Source: Diphasiastrum complanatum
Taxonomy: Eukaryota > Streptophyta > Lycopodiopsida > Lycopodiales > Lycopodiaceae
Assembly (NCBI GenBank): GCA_029204225.1
Contig: CM055110.1
Span: 3,655,245-3,719,244 of the forward strand
Direction: 5' to 3'
Length of the DNA: 64,000 nt
Shown: piece after piece, positions 44,646 to 56,093 of the stretch
Position numbering within the stretch: the stretch's first letter is position 1
How the letters are laid out: every line of letters begins with the position of its first letter
Notes under the pieces: generated by a model
What the model saw: only the letters and a program-made list of their open reading frames with translations
What the model was told of the DNA's origin: nothing
Databases searched by the model: none
Made by a program: the position numbers and the translations under genes

Positions 44646-45513
44646 AATGAGATTCATAGTGAGATTAGGCACAAAAAGTACATCTTCAAGAATCATAGTG
44701 GATTCAACACCAATTGGTATAATACTCACGTTCTTACCACAAAAGAAGCACTTCTTGTTGGATTTGCGACTTGTTGATGTTTGTGATGAATCCTCATCAC
44801 TCTCCTCCTATGACTTGTCCTTCTTGAAATGTTGATACTACTCTTTGCTCCTTCCTTTTGGCTTGTTGTTTGAAAAGAGAACTCTCTTTTCTCCACCATT
44901 CTTCAAGGAAAGTTGATTGATCCTCAACTGCTTGTTCTCTTGCCTACACTCCTAAAAAATGAGAACTCCTTGTAGTGCCTCCAAGTTTGAAAGCTCCTCC
45001 TTGATTGCATAAGATTGAAAAAAAGCTGTCAAATTCTTCCTTCAACCCATTTAGGATTACGCGCACTAGCTCTCTTGGATTGAGGTGGTCTCCTACGCAA
45101 GCAGGCTCTCTATGAAGATCTTTCACTCTCAAAACATAATTTGAGGCACTCTCATCACTCCTTTGGAATCTTTGAAAAATTTGATTTCTTAGTGTGAGCA
45201 ACCTAGATGTGTTCCTTGCCTCATAAATGGATTTCAATGTGTCCCAAGCCTCCTTGGCCGAGATGCATGAGCCAATCTCCCTCAACACTTCATTGGAAAC
45301 AAGCATCTTTATGATATGTAGGGCCATCCTAGCCCTCTTCTTGTACTTTTGGACCTCTTGGAGCACTTGAGGCTCCTCCTCGAGTCCTAGCACAATCTCC
45401 ATCATATCTTGGAGTACCAAAATGGACTCCATCCTCACCTTCCAAATAGCATAATTGGAGGTGTTCAATCTCTCACCATGCTCCAAAAAAATGAAATCTA
45501 CAAAAGTCATCTT
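44646..45513 (-). pseudogene. Copia element G gag and protease scrap
   Basis: Gag starts MTFVDFIFLEHGERLNTSNYAIWKVRM at about 45,513 and is open to about 45,010, then continues in broken frames to a zinc-knuckle start (CFFCGK near 44,740). That is fused directly to protease-region residues (IPIGVESTMILEDVLFVPNLTMNLIS), showing an internal deletion of the rest of the knuckle and the protease active site. No integrase or RT follows before the LTR. Confidence 0.8.
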
Positions 45514-45599
45514 CCCTTGAGAAATTGTCTTGAAATGGATCAAAAGTTGTTGTTTCTCTCTCAATAATGGATTCAAAAAAGGTGTACTACCAACTCCAA

Positions 45600-46062
45600 T
45601 ATGAGATCTTGCAACTTGGTGTGAGACCTATCTCACTAACTCTACCATTTCTCTCAAACTAGATCTATCTCTCATCCAAAGATGGATCAAGGACAAAGTT
45701 TGACTCAAGTACACAAAAGCACTCAGAAACATCCACAAATGTTGCTTAGTATTGCTCTTAATAGCTCGTTTGAGCTCACTAGAAACAGTCTTGAACCAAT
45801 TATATGGTTCAAGAGGGGCTTTGGCCAACTTGGTATAGGACTCAACTATCCTATGGAGGATTTGGAAAGTGATGCGGTCTTTCTTGAGGCTGCCAACCAT
45901 CAGTTAGTAGCTAGGCAGCAGTGTGTATGGAAGGCTCAGTGATGGCGTCAAGGAGCTATTCATCGTTGATCTAGTGCAAATCATTGGTGAGGTCGATATA
46001 TGGCTTTATGGCCTGTTTGGCCTGCTTATGGTTGGGTGAGGCTTGGGTACCTGACGCTATAC
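45600..46062. other. Unassigned stretch
   Basis: Contains overlapping short open frames on both strands without recognisable domains. It may be the end of the minus-strand region downstream of gypsy I or the leader of element G. Confidence 0.4.
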
Positions 46063-46563
46063 CTATGGCTGCAAGGGCGGCCTCAATGATGCGCACCGTG
46101 TGTGTGCTCCCTGAAAAGTGATATAGGATTTCTCTTCCTTCCACGTAATGAAGGCAAGAGTGATGAAATCCATGTTGATTCTGCCAGAAAAGGCTCTCTC
46201 ATGAATACCCATTGCAGTGAGCAGAGGCTCCGCAAGGGTCATCCACTGACTGACCATGCTTGTGTTAGGAAGGATCATGATGTCCATTGCAGATGGGACA
46301 TCACGATGGATAGTATAACGTGGAGACTGGGAAGTATTTGTATAAGACATGATGAGTAGAAAGGAAATGTAAGACGCGCGAAAGTATATCAGAAAGCCAT
46401 TCAGGAAGTTTGGAAGGCTTTGGTCGTGGGAAAAATTCACAAGAGCTTTGCTAGCACAAGTGAGGAATGAATCGAATTCAGCCAACTTATAAGTGAATTT
46501 GGTGGGTCCATTACAATGAATACTAGTTTGGCTGATCAGTTTAGAACCAAAATTTACAGGCAT
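46063..46563 (-). CDS. Unknown 166-aa ORF downstream of gypsy I integrase
   Basis: Open frame on minus starting MPVNFGSKLISQTSIHC. I do not recognise it. It lies on the same strand as gypsy element I, about 600 bp beyond its integrase, the position that the extra ORF occupies in element H. A stretch around HRDVPSAMDIMILP..SQWMTLAEPLLTAMGI has scattered similarity in the same spacing to part of the H N-terminal domain. That similarity is weak and judged by eye only. No membrane or signal segment is evident. Confidence 0.35.
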   Translation of the reverse strand: MPVNFGSKLISQTSIHCNGPTKFTYKLAEFDSFLTCASKALVNFSHDQSLPNFLNGFLIYFRASYISFLLIMSYTNTSQSPRYTIHRDVPSAMDIMILPNTSMVSQWMTLAEPLLTAMGIHERAFSGRINMDFITLAFITWKEEKSYITFQGAHTRCASLRPPLQP

Positions 46564-47176
46564 GTACGGTACTGTGAAAATAGGCTACGAAAATCTCGGC
46601 GAAAGTTTCTGGGGATCTAAACCTATCAAGCGAACATTTTCCAGGGCTGACGAAGGATGAACCTTCGCCCAAGAAGGTCCTTCACCTAGGTACTATCATA
46701 AATACATTTTTTCAAGATTTGAGACTATGGACAACCTAATTTTGACAGTTTAAGATCATATAGCAGGTCGTCGAAGGTTCATAATGAGGGTAAGGTGCTC
46801 GACAAAGGTTCCCAAAATGGCATATTACTGATCTTTTGCCTAACTCAAAAACTGAATTTTTTCTGGATAGGAACCTTTGTCCAACTCAAATTAGATAAAT
46901 CTGAAGTGGATGTATAGTCTGGAGGCTCAGCGAAGGTTTTGATACTGTATAGGCCAAATCTGACCCAAACAGTGGTTTTTAAAGTCATTTTTCATCAAAA
47001 AATATTGTCCTTCTTTTTTTTCATGCTGATAACTTTTTTGACTTTTGCTCATTAGTCTTTTCTCATTTTTTCTTTTTTTTTCTTTTTTTTACTGTCTTTT
47101 TCACACAAAAATTGAACAAATGAAATATTGAAAACAACAATTGAAAAACAAATAAAATTAAAAAAAATCCTTGAGA
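46564..47176 (-). other. Spacer after gypsy I integrase
   Basis: Non-coding, with repeated GAAGGTTC/GAACCTT words (about 46,600-46,940) and T-rich runs at 47,010-47,100. It compares in position with the spacer after integrase in element H. Confidence 0.5.
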
Positions 47177-48240
47177 TCAGAGAGATGGATGCCAAAACTT
47201 GTAGAATCGGCTGCCATTCACCAGAGTATCAAATTTTTTTCCATCCAAATGCTCAAGAATTACTGCGCCATAGTTCAATATTTCCTTCACTTTATATAGG
47301 CCTTCACCGGTAAACTTCAATTTTTCCTTGATCAGCTTGGTTTTGTACATCAATGCAAGATCTCCTGCTTTCAGATCCTTTTTGTGCAATCTACGATCGT
47401 GCCATGCCTTCCAGCGGGCTTTCTCTGCTGCACACATAATTTGTGCAACGCTTCATGACGTAGTTGTAAAGTCTTATCATCATTTAAACATTCGGTTGCC
47501 GCTATGCGTAAAGATGGGATTAAAAATTCAATGGACATGACAACATCTTGACCATAGACCAGTTGAAAGGGTATTTGATTTGTACTATTTTTGTAAGCGA
47601 TTCTGAATGCCCATAATGCTGCATACAGTTTATGTTCCCAATTAGACCGACTCGCTTCAACTGTCTTTGTCATGATGGTGCAGAGAATCTTATTGGAAGA
47701 TTTAGCTTGGCCATTCCCTCTGGGATAGTAGGGAGTGCTAAATCTGTGTATAACAAAAAAATATTTCAATAAACACTTTATTGTTTGATTAACAAAGTGT
47801 GTACCCCGGTCACTAACAATCTCAATCGGACATCCAAATCTGATTTTGATATTTTCATACAGAAACTTGGCCGTAGATTTCGCATCAGCAACTTTGACAA
47901 CTTTGGCTTCAACCCACTTGGTCATGTAATCAGTTGCTATGATAATGTAACGGGCCTGAGATCCTTGCGCGGCAGGATGAATAGGACCAACATAATCCAA
48001 TCCCCATTTTTCAAATGGTGCTTGCGATAAAACCGGATGCAAGGGTTCATAGTTTTGTCGAGTAGGTTGTCTTGCTCGTTGGCAAACATCACATGTCTAA
48101 ATAAAATTTTCTGTGTCCTTATGAAACCTAGGCCACCAAGAACCTGATTGCAAAAGTTTGCAAATAGTAATATATGTAGAGAAGTGTCCTCTGCCCATGC
48201 CATTATGCGAAAACATGATTAAATCTGAGACTTCATACGG
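47177..48240 (-). pseudogene. Gypsy element I integrase
   Basis: Minus strand. It has a zinc-domain part (TCDVCQRARQ) and the core with WGLDYVGP, IVSDRGTHF and NGQAKSSNK: the two Asp residues are kept but the catalytic Glu is Lys. The C-terminal domain (DLKAGDLALMY, GEGLYKVKEI..GAVILEHLDG) runs to the stop at 47,177. The region above 48,050 needs frame changes. An E-to-K change alone should abolish strand transfer. Confidence 0.87.
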
Positions 48241-50300
48241 TGAGACACATCTTCATAGAATATTTTCTGATCCACAATGATACAATTGTCCTGCAATCAA
48301 TTGATAAGGTTGAGCCTTATGAATCAATGTCTCTTTTGTACTTTTTCCAAGGAGTCATTCGGTTATCCTAGCATCAGGTACTCAACAATATTCGTTGCCC
48401 ACTCAGATACCGCTTTGACATAGAACAAAGCAGCATCTGGTAATTCATCATCCACTTGAGTGTTAACTGGTGCGGACTCGATTCGCGAAACGTGATCGAC
48501 TAGATAATGTTGCTTCCCCTTTCGAACCACAATTCAAAAGTCAAATTCAGTCAATAACAATAACCATCTTGCAATACATCCAGTATTGCATGTCTTGTTT
48601 ACCAAGTATAGTAATGGCTGGTGATCCGTATAAAATGCAAAGTGCATTTCCATAAGGTAGTGACAAAATTGTCAAACATAAAAAATCATGGCTAATGCTT
48701 CACATTCTGTAGTTGAATAATTTTTCTCTGGATCTGTAAGTTGTATGCTTGCAGGATAATCCTTCTTATTATCTCCTGGCTGCGTCCAAACTGATCCAAT
48801 GGTGTATTTTGAGGCATCCATATGGACATGAAATTCAATCGTCCAATCTGGAGAATACAATATTGGTGTTGAAGTTAATGCTTTTTTTTAATTTTTCAAA
48901 GGCTTCTAACGCTTCTACTGTCCAAATAGGAACAATAGTCAGTTTGTATATAGGTTGTGCTAAATCCGCAAAGAAGATAATAAAAATTCGATAGTAGTTC
49001 GCATGACTCATAAACACAGAAACTCCATGAATTGTTGTTGGCAGTGGCAATTCCACAATAACCTTGACCTTAGAATAATTGGTGGCAATACCATGTCTTG
49101 ATATCACATGTCCAAGCACAACTCCATGGGAAACCCATATATGGCATTTTTTTGGATTTAGAGAAATTTGATATTTGCGGCATCTTTCAAATACTTTCTC
49201 CAATCGATCCAGGTGGTCTGCATCTGTACTATGGACCCCTAGGTCATCCAAATAAATTTCAAGGAATTTCTGCAGATAATCTTTAAAAGCAAATTGCATT
49301 ACTCGTTAGAACAAACTTGGTGTATTATAGAGTCCAAATGGCATTAATTTGTAAGCATAGGTGTCCCATTTTGTTGCAAAAGAGGTTTTGTGGCGATCGA
49401 TAGGTGCTATTTTAACCTGGTTGTATCCACTAAATCCATCCAGGAAACTATAGGCCTTTTCTCCAGCAAGGCGATCCAAAATGCTTCAGTAAAAGGTAAT
49501 GGAAAGTGATCCTTCCACGTCACTTTGTTCAACGCCTTGAGGTTCACACAAATTCTCAATTTCCCATTCTTTTTAGGAACAATGACAATCGGTGAGATCC
49601 ATTCGATATGCTCAATGTCATAAATGAAATCGACGTCAAGTAGTCTCTGAAGTTCTTTCTTTATCAGATCCACAACATTAGGATTACAGCGATAGAACTT
49701 TGTAACCTTTGGAACTGCATCAGGTACTAAAGGTATGGTATGTTCAATCACTGATGTTGGAATACCCTTTAGATCTTTATAAGTCCACGCAAAACAATCT
49801 TGATACTTAATAAGTAACATGCGGAGTGTTTGATACTGTTCAGGATTAAGTTGTGATCCAACTTGTACAATCTTTTTCGGTTCTCTTGGTTCGACAAGAT
49901 TCATTGGTTGTGTCCTAGTTGGGCCATCGTAAACATATCTTGAGTCTGGCACGTATTCTTCAGGTTCACGATGTGCTTTAGGTAGCATGATAACCACATC
50001 ATCCAATGTATAACATTTAAAATGCTCGGGCATATCATGTTGAACTGCATCTGCTTGTTCTTTTTTGAAAGGACTTGTCTTGGATCTTTGCTTAGCCTTC
50101 TTAACAGGAATTGATCGTGGAGGTGATGACTTCCGAGACAATGATGCCTTGCTAGAATTCCGACTTGTAGAATCACCCTCAACTTTTCCTTTGTCTTTAT
50201 CCAGTAAGAGTGGCACATTCGCTGAATCAATCTTTTGAGGAGGATTTTTCCATTTCAGGATCGTATTATAATGTTGCTGAGCTTGTTTTTTCATCATCAA
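48241..50300 (-). pseudogene. Gypsy element I RT and RNase H
   Basis: The frame from 50,300 to 49,407 holds a basic linker (SPPRSIPVKKAK) and RT fingers (YRCNPNVVDLIKKELQRLLD, SPIVIVPKKNGKLRICVN). It then shifts after WMDLVDTTRLK. The next frame carries the palm LMPFGL and, after a stop at about 49,300, YLDDLGVHS, KCHIWVSHGVVLGHVISRHGI and the thumb. A further shift leads to RNase H (HVHMDASKYTIGSVWTQPG, TTECEALAMIFYV) near 48,700-48,860. Several stops; a dead copy. The mirror copy is at 59,130-60,758. Confidence 0.87.
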
Positions 50301-50403
50301 TCATGTGATCCTATCTTTCTTCAATATAACTACTTTGGGCGATTTTCTTATTGGTTCATCAGAAACATTACGCACTCCAAATCGGATCCATATGATTTAG
50401 AAT

Positions 50404-51180
50404 CTACTCATCTGTAAGTTCTGCATTTCCATCACAAGTCAAGGCATGGCTCACAAGTATGAGATCCTCTTCAATCAAATCTGGTATAGGTTTTGTTGAT
50501 ATCCAGGCTACATTCAGTATATTCAATGGAAATGTGATTGGTGTATCCAAAGTTCGATCTAATAAAAAAATCTTGCTCAAATTTGATTGATTATCTTGTT
50601 GACACATATATCCTGCTGTACAATCAATCGTTGCAAGAGCTTCATTCCAATTGACAGTATTAGTTTGAGAATCGTAATAGACTCCCAAATTTTTCTTTGG
50701 ACGGTCACAAGTATGATCCATTGTTGACGAATCATCATCTTCTTTCTGAACCACTGGTTTGATTGTCCAAGTTGTAGGATCAATTTTAACTGGACATTCA
50801 CGATTTTCAAAATTGATTTTTTCGGTACCCCAGTTATGAATTACTTGCACAACTCATAACCATGGATGTCCCAATAGAACTCGATAGACATTTGGTGCTT
50901 CTGGTAAGTCCATTACTACAAAAGTAATGACGAACTATACTCCCGCAATTTTGACAGGTATATCTTCAACCATTCCACGCAGATGAACTGTTATTTGATC
51001 AGTTAGCTTAATGGTAAAAGTCACAGGCTTGATCTTTGTAAGACCCCATTTTGCACATAGCTTTGTAGAAATCAGGTTAACTCCTAAACAGCCATCTATC
51101 ACAGCTAACCCTTCTATTTTTGGTATTATTCTTCGTCGAACTGGCAGTAGATAGATCTGAATCACACCTATGCACAATGA
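50404..51180 (-). pseudogene. Gypsy element I protease region
   Basis: Two frames on minus. 51,177-50,935 contains the retropepsin-like stretch VIDGCLGVNLIS (plant gypsy proteases usually have DGGSGVN-type residues here). 50,850-50,404 is the connector to RT. In the right arm most of this region (equivalent to about 50,613-51,214) is deleted. No gag is visible between here and the LTR. Confidence 0.7.
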
Positions 51181-51654
51181 ATCGGACGAAGATTCTTTTT
51201 AAGTATTTTTTAGGGTTCTGGTGATTTTTTGGTGTTTTTTGATGTTTTTGAAAATCTGCTAGGAATTAATCTTCACCCTTCAAACCGAAGATTCTATGAT
51301 CAAAACCGAAGGTGTCTACAACTCAACGAATGTTTCCTGAAAGAGGGTAAAAACTTATCAGCTCTGATGACTATTTTCGTCTCTTTTTGACCAAAATCTA
51401 GTAGATTTAATCGATTTTTGTTGTTTTTTTTTTTATATCTCAGATCCAAATTGATCTTAAGATTCATGATCTGAATAGGTTTTTCTGTTCTACAATCAAA
51501 TTAGATTTCAAACAAACAAGTCCACTCAAATCAAGCAAAATCAATCCCAAACTAACCCTAAAATGCAGATCTAACACTATTCATGCCACGACAAGATGCC
51601 TAATGCAAGTTAACCATCCAACAAAGATGCTGCAAACTGAAAAATTGGCGTAGC

Positions 51655-51674
51655 TCCCTGGCAACGGTGCCAAA
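51655..51674 (-). other. Primer-binding site of gypsy I (left arm)
   Basis: On minus this reads TTTTGGCACCGTTGCCAGGG, just after the LTR end. It resembles the TGGCGCCGTTGCC sites of plant Tat/Athila-type gypsy elements. Confidence 0.8.
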
Positions 51675-51676
51675 AT

Positions 51677-52428
51677 TGTAGTGGATTTCTTTCCTCGCCT
51701 AACCTGAATCCAAGATCTAGTCAATCTAGCATCAAAGAGACGAAGTTAGTTGTCGCGCGTAGGTTTGTTCCCATGAGAGCGATAGTATAGTTCAGATTTC
51801 AGCATGAATGGAAGATCCAAATCTAACTCTAACATCCATTAACCCTAACCATTAACACTACACATCCATTAACACTACGATCCATTAACACTATGCATCC
51901 ACAACAAAGATAGCTTACTCTTTCTTTCTCTCTCTTTCTCTCTCACAAAAAATCCCAATAACATTCAGATCTAACAATTAGCAAAAAATGAAAGAAAACA
52001 TGAGAGATGGAGGAAAAGTGATAGAGAGCAAGGACATTCATCAATCCATTCCTGAAGAGAACCAATCTGCTTAATTGAAATGAGGAAATGAACATAAGGA
52101 ACAACTCGAGTTGGTCCTTTTTTATAGTAGAGAGGAGGACCCTAGTCTTTGAATCCTATTGGTCCGTTTCTGCCTCCCTAATTATTCAAATTAAAAAAAG
52201 TGTGGGAACCATCCAAATTGGAGGGAAACCCAACTTTATTCACTAACTTGACATTTAGGCCCTACGACATTAAAAGTCTTGCAAAACACCTTAAGTCCTT
52301 TTATTGACTTTCTAATTAATCCAATCTCTATGTGATCATCGGGTTGGACTTACACACGCAAGGTGCCAAATCCCTCTCACTTATTAACTAGGGTTAGGCT
52401 TGCCTTGGGATCCACAAACCCTCCAACA
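51677..52428 (-). mobile_element. Gypsy I 5' LTR, left arm, 752 bp
   Basis: In element sense it starts TGTTGGAGGG and ends CACTACA. It contains a CT-rich tract (about 51,920-51,945) and four near-tandem CATTAACACTA(C/T) units at 51,835-51,900. A TATAAAAAAGG-type promoter sequence lies on minus near 52,120. The right-arm LTR has the same length. Confidence 0.85.
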
Positions 52429-52434
52429 TATTCA

Positions 52435-52844
52435 TTTGAGATCATACAATCATACAAAATAATATGTGCACAACAGCTACAATATCATCTATTGATTTTT
52501 TGATTTTTCAAGCACTGCATGACAGATCCACGCAGTGCATTGGCGTGAGAGAAATACAGTTCTCCCATAATTTGTGTCTCACTTACAAGCGGACTTCTAG
52601 ATCTACAGATCCTCTACAAAAATTGTCTCGCTTACAGACGGACATGTATTCTGTATATTTTCGTCTTCTTCTTGCTTACTTTTCTACATCAAGCCAGAAA
52701 GTATATAGTTCACAAACAATTTCGTGTCGCGTCGTGTAACTTCTAGATTAGAAAGATGAAACATCTATAACTACTCACAAATTACAAGAGTGGTAGATTA
52801 GCCATGATCTAGAGTACTTTTGCTGATGTCATGATATCTGATCA
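52435..52844 (-). mobile_element. Copia-1 LTR fragment, left arm
   Basis: The first ~410 bp of an LTR of the J family (starts TGATCAGATATCATG on minus), cut off at the gypsy I LTR. Its mirror is 57,186-57,595. Confidence 0.75.
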
Positions 52845-53565
52845 AATACTTGTACCCCATGGTACTTGGCCGATCTTCTTGATCCTTTGAGGAGCACGAC
52901 TGATTTCGTGTCATGTCGTCTTTTGTCAAAAGTTCAGGATTGAAAGCTAGCAAAGCTTTGGCACTAGAAACATTTTGTTTCTTCAGCTCCCTCTCAAAGC
53001 ATAATAGCTTGACGACTCCAAGACTTCTCCTATGTTTCTTGAATAGACCTTTGTCCAAGGCCTTTGTGAAAATGTCAGCAACCATGTCTTTCGTTCCAAT
53101 GAAAGTAGTCAGCAGCATTTTCTTCCCGATCAGATCCCTAATCAAGTGGTACTTGATTGCAATGTGTTTCGTCCTTGAGCGAAACATAGGGTCTTTTGTC
53201 AGATGTATTGCAGATGTGTTGTCCATCTGCAAAACCAAACGTTCATTCCTCATTTTGTCCAATTCGTCAAAGAACTATTTGAGCCAAATTATTTCGTTGG
53301 CCATCTTTGTTGCTGCAACGTACTCTGCTTCATAGGACGACTGAGCTACAATGGTCTATTTTTTGCTGACCTAGAGAATTGTTGTTCTTGACGCAATGGT
53401 GCATCCTCCTGAGACACTTTTGCAGTCGTCCTTGAGGGATGCCCAGCTAGCATCACTGTAGGAAAGCATCTGGGACCCTACATCACGACAATAACACAAA
53501 CCAAAATCTCTTGTTAATTGAAGATATTGCAAATTCGTTTTGCAATATTTTTTTGAAGTTTTTAG
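52845..53565 (-). pseudogene. Copia-1 RNase H and 3' end, left arm
   Basis: Reads RNase H: LQLTRDFGLCYCRD, YSDASWASLKDD, GGCTIASRT, then SYEAEYVAATKMANEIIWLK, LQMDNTSAIHLTKDP, FRSRTKHIAIKYHLIRD and DIFTKALDKGLF. Three in-frame stops interrupt it (near 53,373, 53,357 and 53,275). The last 154 residues (53,262-52,798) are open and identical to the right-arm copy. Confidence 0.88.
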
Positions 53566-53936
53566 CACGTGTGAACTTCACCACACACTTTACAAGATCT
53601 TATCCAAGGATCCACATGTGTAACTACATGCATGGATATTGCATGTACTGCATGTCAACTCATAAAATTGCCTAGACATGTGTAGATCACATAAACCACT
53701 TTGCATGTTGCATGCACTGATTGCATGTGGCTTGCATGCACACTGAATGACATTGCATGCTATCTAAACTTTTGCATGACATCAAATGTGAATCTACCTA
53801 ACTCAAACTCGACCTATTCTAGAAGGTTATGTGCTCAATTCACATACCTTTATGTACAACATAGTTTACAATGGAAAAAATCATGGACATGGTCCCAAAA
53901 CTCAAGATAGGAAGATAATTTTTACTAATCTTCACA
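53566..53936 (-). mobile_element. Copia-2 LTR, left arm, 3' end cut at CACGTGTG
   Basis: Begins TGTGAAGATTAG in sense, next to an AAGGAGGAG polypurine tract, and ends at the G-box palindrome (CACGTGTG at 53566-53573), where it joins copia-1. It is rich in GCATGC/ATGCAA words. The mirror copy is at 56,094-56,464. Confidence 0.7.
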
Positions 53937-54290
53937 CTCCTCCTTAAAATATATGTTCTTATCCTACATAGACTTCGAAATTAGGCCAAGGTTAGACCTC
54001 ATTTCGATAAAGACATTCTTGAGTAATGGCTTGGTGAGAAGGTCTGCAACACAATTTGAAGATCCAACATGCTCCAATAAGATCTCTCTCTCAATGACTT
54101 TTTCTCTTACAAAATGATGAGCTACTTTGATGTGTTTGCTCCTTGCATGGAACACGAGATTATTTGCAAGAGCCTGAGCAGAAATGTTATCATTCTTGAT
54201 AATTGGAAGGTCTTCATCTTCATAACACTTTAGCTCCAAAAGTAGCCTTTTGATCCATAAAACCTCCTTTGTTGTGGTTTTAAGAGATTT
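53937..54290 (-). pseudogene. Copia-2 RNase H C-terminus, left arm
   Basis: Includes LKTTTKEVLWIKRLLLELKC, DNISAQALANNLVFHARSKHIKVAHHFVREKV and VADLLTKPLLKNVF, ending LISKSM. It is closest to the RNase H ends of elements A and B. The mirror copy has the same amino-acid sequence. Confidence 0.87.
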
Positions 54291-54664
54291 GTCTTCCTAT
54301 CAAAAGCTAACTCAGGTACTGATGGCAAATCAGACGCAAGCACAACAATTGCAGCAGGCCACTCTAGCAAATCAAATTGCGCTCAACACACGGATTGAGG
54401 AGCTAGAAGGACAGCTAAAAACATTACGCCAACAGCTACCAACATTACACACAACACCATAGACAACGGGATGCAGGAACTGATGATCCTGGACCTTCGT
54501 ACTACATAGGACAACAACGAGATAATCTAGGGTATCACTCAGCAATGGTGGAACCTCAAAGCACACAAGGGAGTACTACCACAAACCACGAACGAGGCAT
54601 CTCAGCTGAAGAATCTAACCCCACTGCCACTCAACCTGACACCACCTATCAAGCCTCATCACCC
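54291..54664 (+). pseudogene. Coiled-coil ORF start, left-arm copy
   Basis: Plus-strand copy of the ORF described at 54,665-55,745: MANQTQAQQLQQATLANQ, RIEELEGQLKTLRQQL and the following Pro/Thr-rich part. It lacks about 20 bp near 54,455 and ends where the palindrome arm ends. Confidence 0.7.
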
Positions 54665-55745
54665 CTTAATCTTAAATAATTGGTTTTTCGACTTGCAATT
54701 CCGCAATTTTTTGACTGAGCCCCCTCTTCCCACTGAGCAACAACCTGAAAACACAATACTTCAGTTTTTATATTAGTATCGAAGATCAGAATACATTGCA
54801 AGATTTTGGCATAGTAGCCGAAACTATACTTATAGGCCAATTTTTTAAAGGCCGTCAAAAATTTTAAAGGCGTTGGGCCATAATTTTCTCTAGCCACATT
54901 ACGAGCGAGTTGGGACCTCTTTCTATTGGCATTTTTTAGCCATTTTTACATTGAAATTGTGCAGCTTTTACATGCCGATTTACATATCATAGCAAAATTG
55001 GTTGGATTGACACGCATGTAAGTTGGTGCCACAATATAGCGCTCAAAAGCATGTGCATTTTCCAGCATCATAGCACGTCGCCACTGAGGTTGTTGGATAT
55101 GCTTTATTAAACTCCTCTGACATTAACATCTGTCGGCTAGGATTCTTCAACATGATTCTGTGTCGTACCTCTGTAGTTGTGGTAAGTGTGGGTGGTGGAG
55201 GGTTTGATATGATTGTGAAAAGTTCACGGGGGAGGGTTGGGTATTTGCGAAATAGATAAGCAGTGGATGGTGAATGAGGTTGAGTGTCGAGGTGGTGAGG
55301 TGATTGTTCGTGTGGTGGGGAGAGGGGTGTGTCATCGAGTGAAGGTGATGAGGCTTGATAGGTGGTGTCAGGTTGAGTGGCAGTGGGGTTAGGTTCTTCA
55401 GCTGAGATGCCTCGTTCGTGGTTTGTGGTAGTACTCCCTTGTGTGCTTTGAGGTTCCACCATTGCTGAGTGATACCCTAGATTATCTCGTTGTTGTCCTA
55501 TGTAGTGCGAAGGTCCAGGATCATCAGTTCCTGCATCCCGTTGTCTATGGTGCTTGGCATGTGTTTCTTCATGCTTTGTGTGTAATGTTGGTAGCTGTTG
55601 GCGTAATGTTTTTAGCTGTCCTTCTAGCTCCTCAATCCGTGTGTTGAGCGCAATTTGATTTGCTAGAGTGGCCTGCTGCAATTGTTGTGCTTGCGTCTGA
55701 TTTGCCATCAGTACCTGAGTTAGCTTTTGATAGGAAGACAAATCT
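54650..55745 (-). pseudogene. Gypsy-type 3' ORF fragment (coiled coil, Pro-rich linker, conserved C-domain) in the palindrome loop
   Basis: Minus strand. The first codons near 55,780 are antisense copia, so the real part starts about 55,735. It has a Gln-rich coiled coil (LMANQTQAQQLQQATLANQ, RIEELEGQLKTLRQQL), then a long Pro/Ser/Thr/His-rich linker (55,100-55,560), then, one frame over, a C-terminal domain with QPQWRR, ERYIVAPTYMRVNP (55,003-55,092). An ungapped 30-residue alignment with 40,726-40,818 of element H gives 14 identities, including W, RY, AP, YMR and NP. A weaker match continues to about 54,650. So this is a diverged member of the same protein family; its function is unknown. 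Confidence 0.7.
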
Positions 55746-56066
55746 CTTAAAACCACAACAAAGGAGGTTTTATGGATCAAAAGGCTATTTTTGGAGCTAA
55801 AGTGTTATGAAGATGAAGACCTTCCAATTATCAAGAATGATAACATTTCTGCTCAGGCTCTTGCAAATAATCTCGTGTTCCATGCAAGGAGCAAACACAT
55901 CAAAGTAGCTCATCATTTTGTAAGAGAAAAAGTCATTGAGAGAGAGATCTTATTGGAGCATGTTGGATCTTCAAATTGTGTTGCAGACCTTCTCACCAAG
56001 CCATTACTCAAGAATGTCTTTATCGAAATGAGGTCTAACCTTGGCCTAATTTCGAAGTCTATGTAG
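55735..56066 (+). pseudogene. Copia-2 RNase H C-terminus, right arm
   Basis: Mirror of 53,937-54,290; the 91 residues from MELKC to SKSM are identical in the two arms. Confidence 0.87.
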
Positions 56067-56093
56067 GATAAGAACATATATTTTAAGGAGGAG

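Noticed and set aside
52913-53335. 140-residue frame present in both palindrome arms
   Set aside because: It is the antisense of copia-1 RNase H; identity between arms reflects the duplication, not coding selection.
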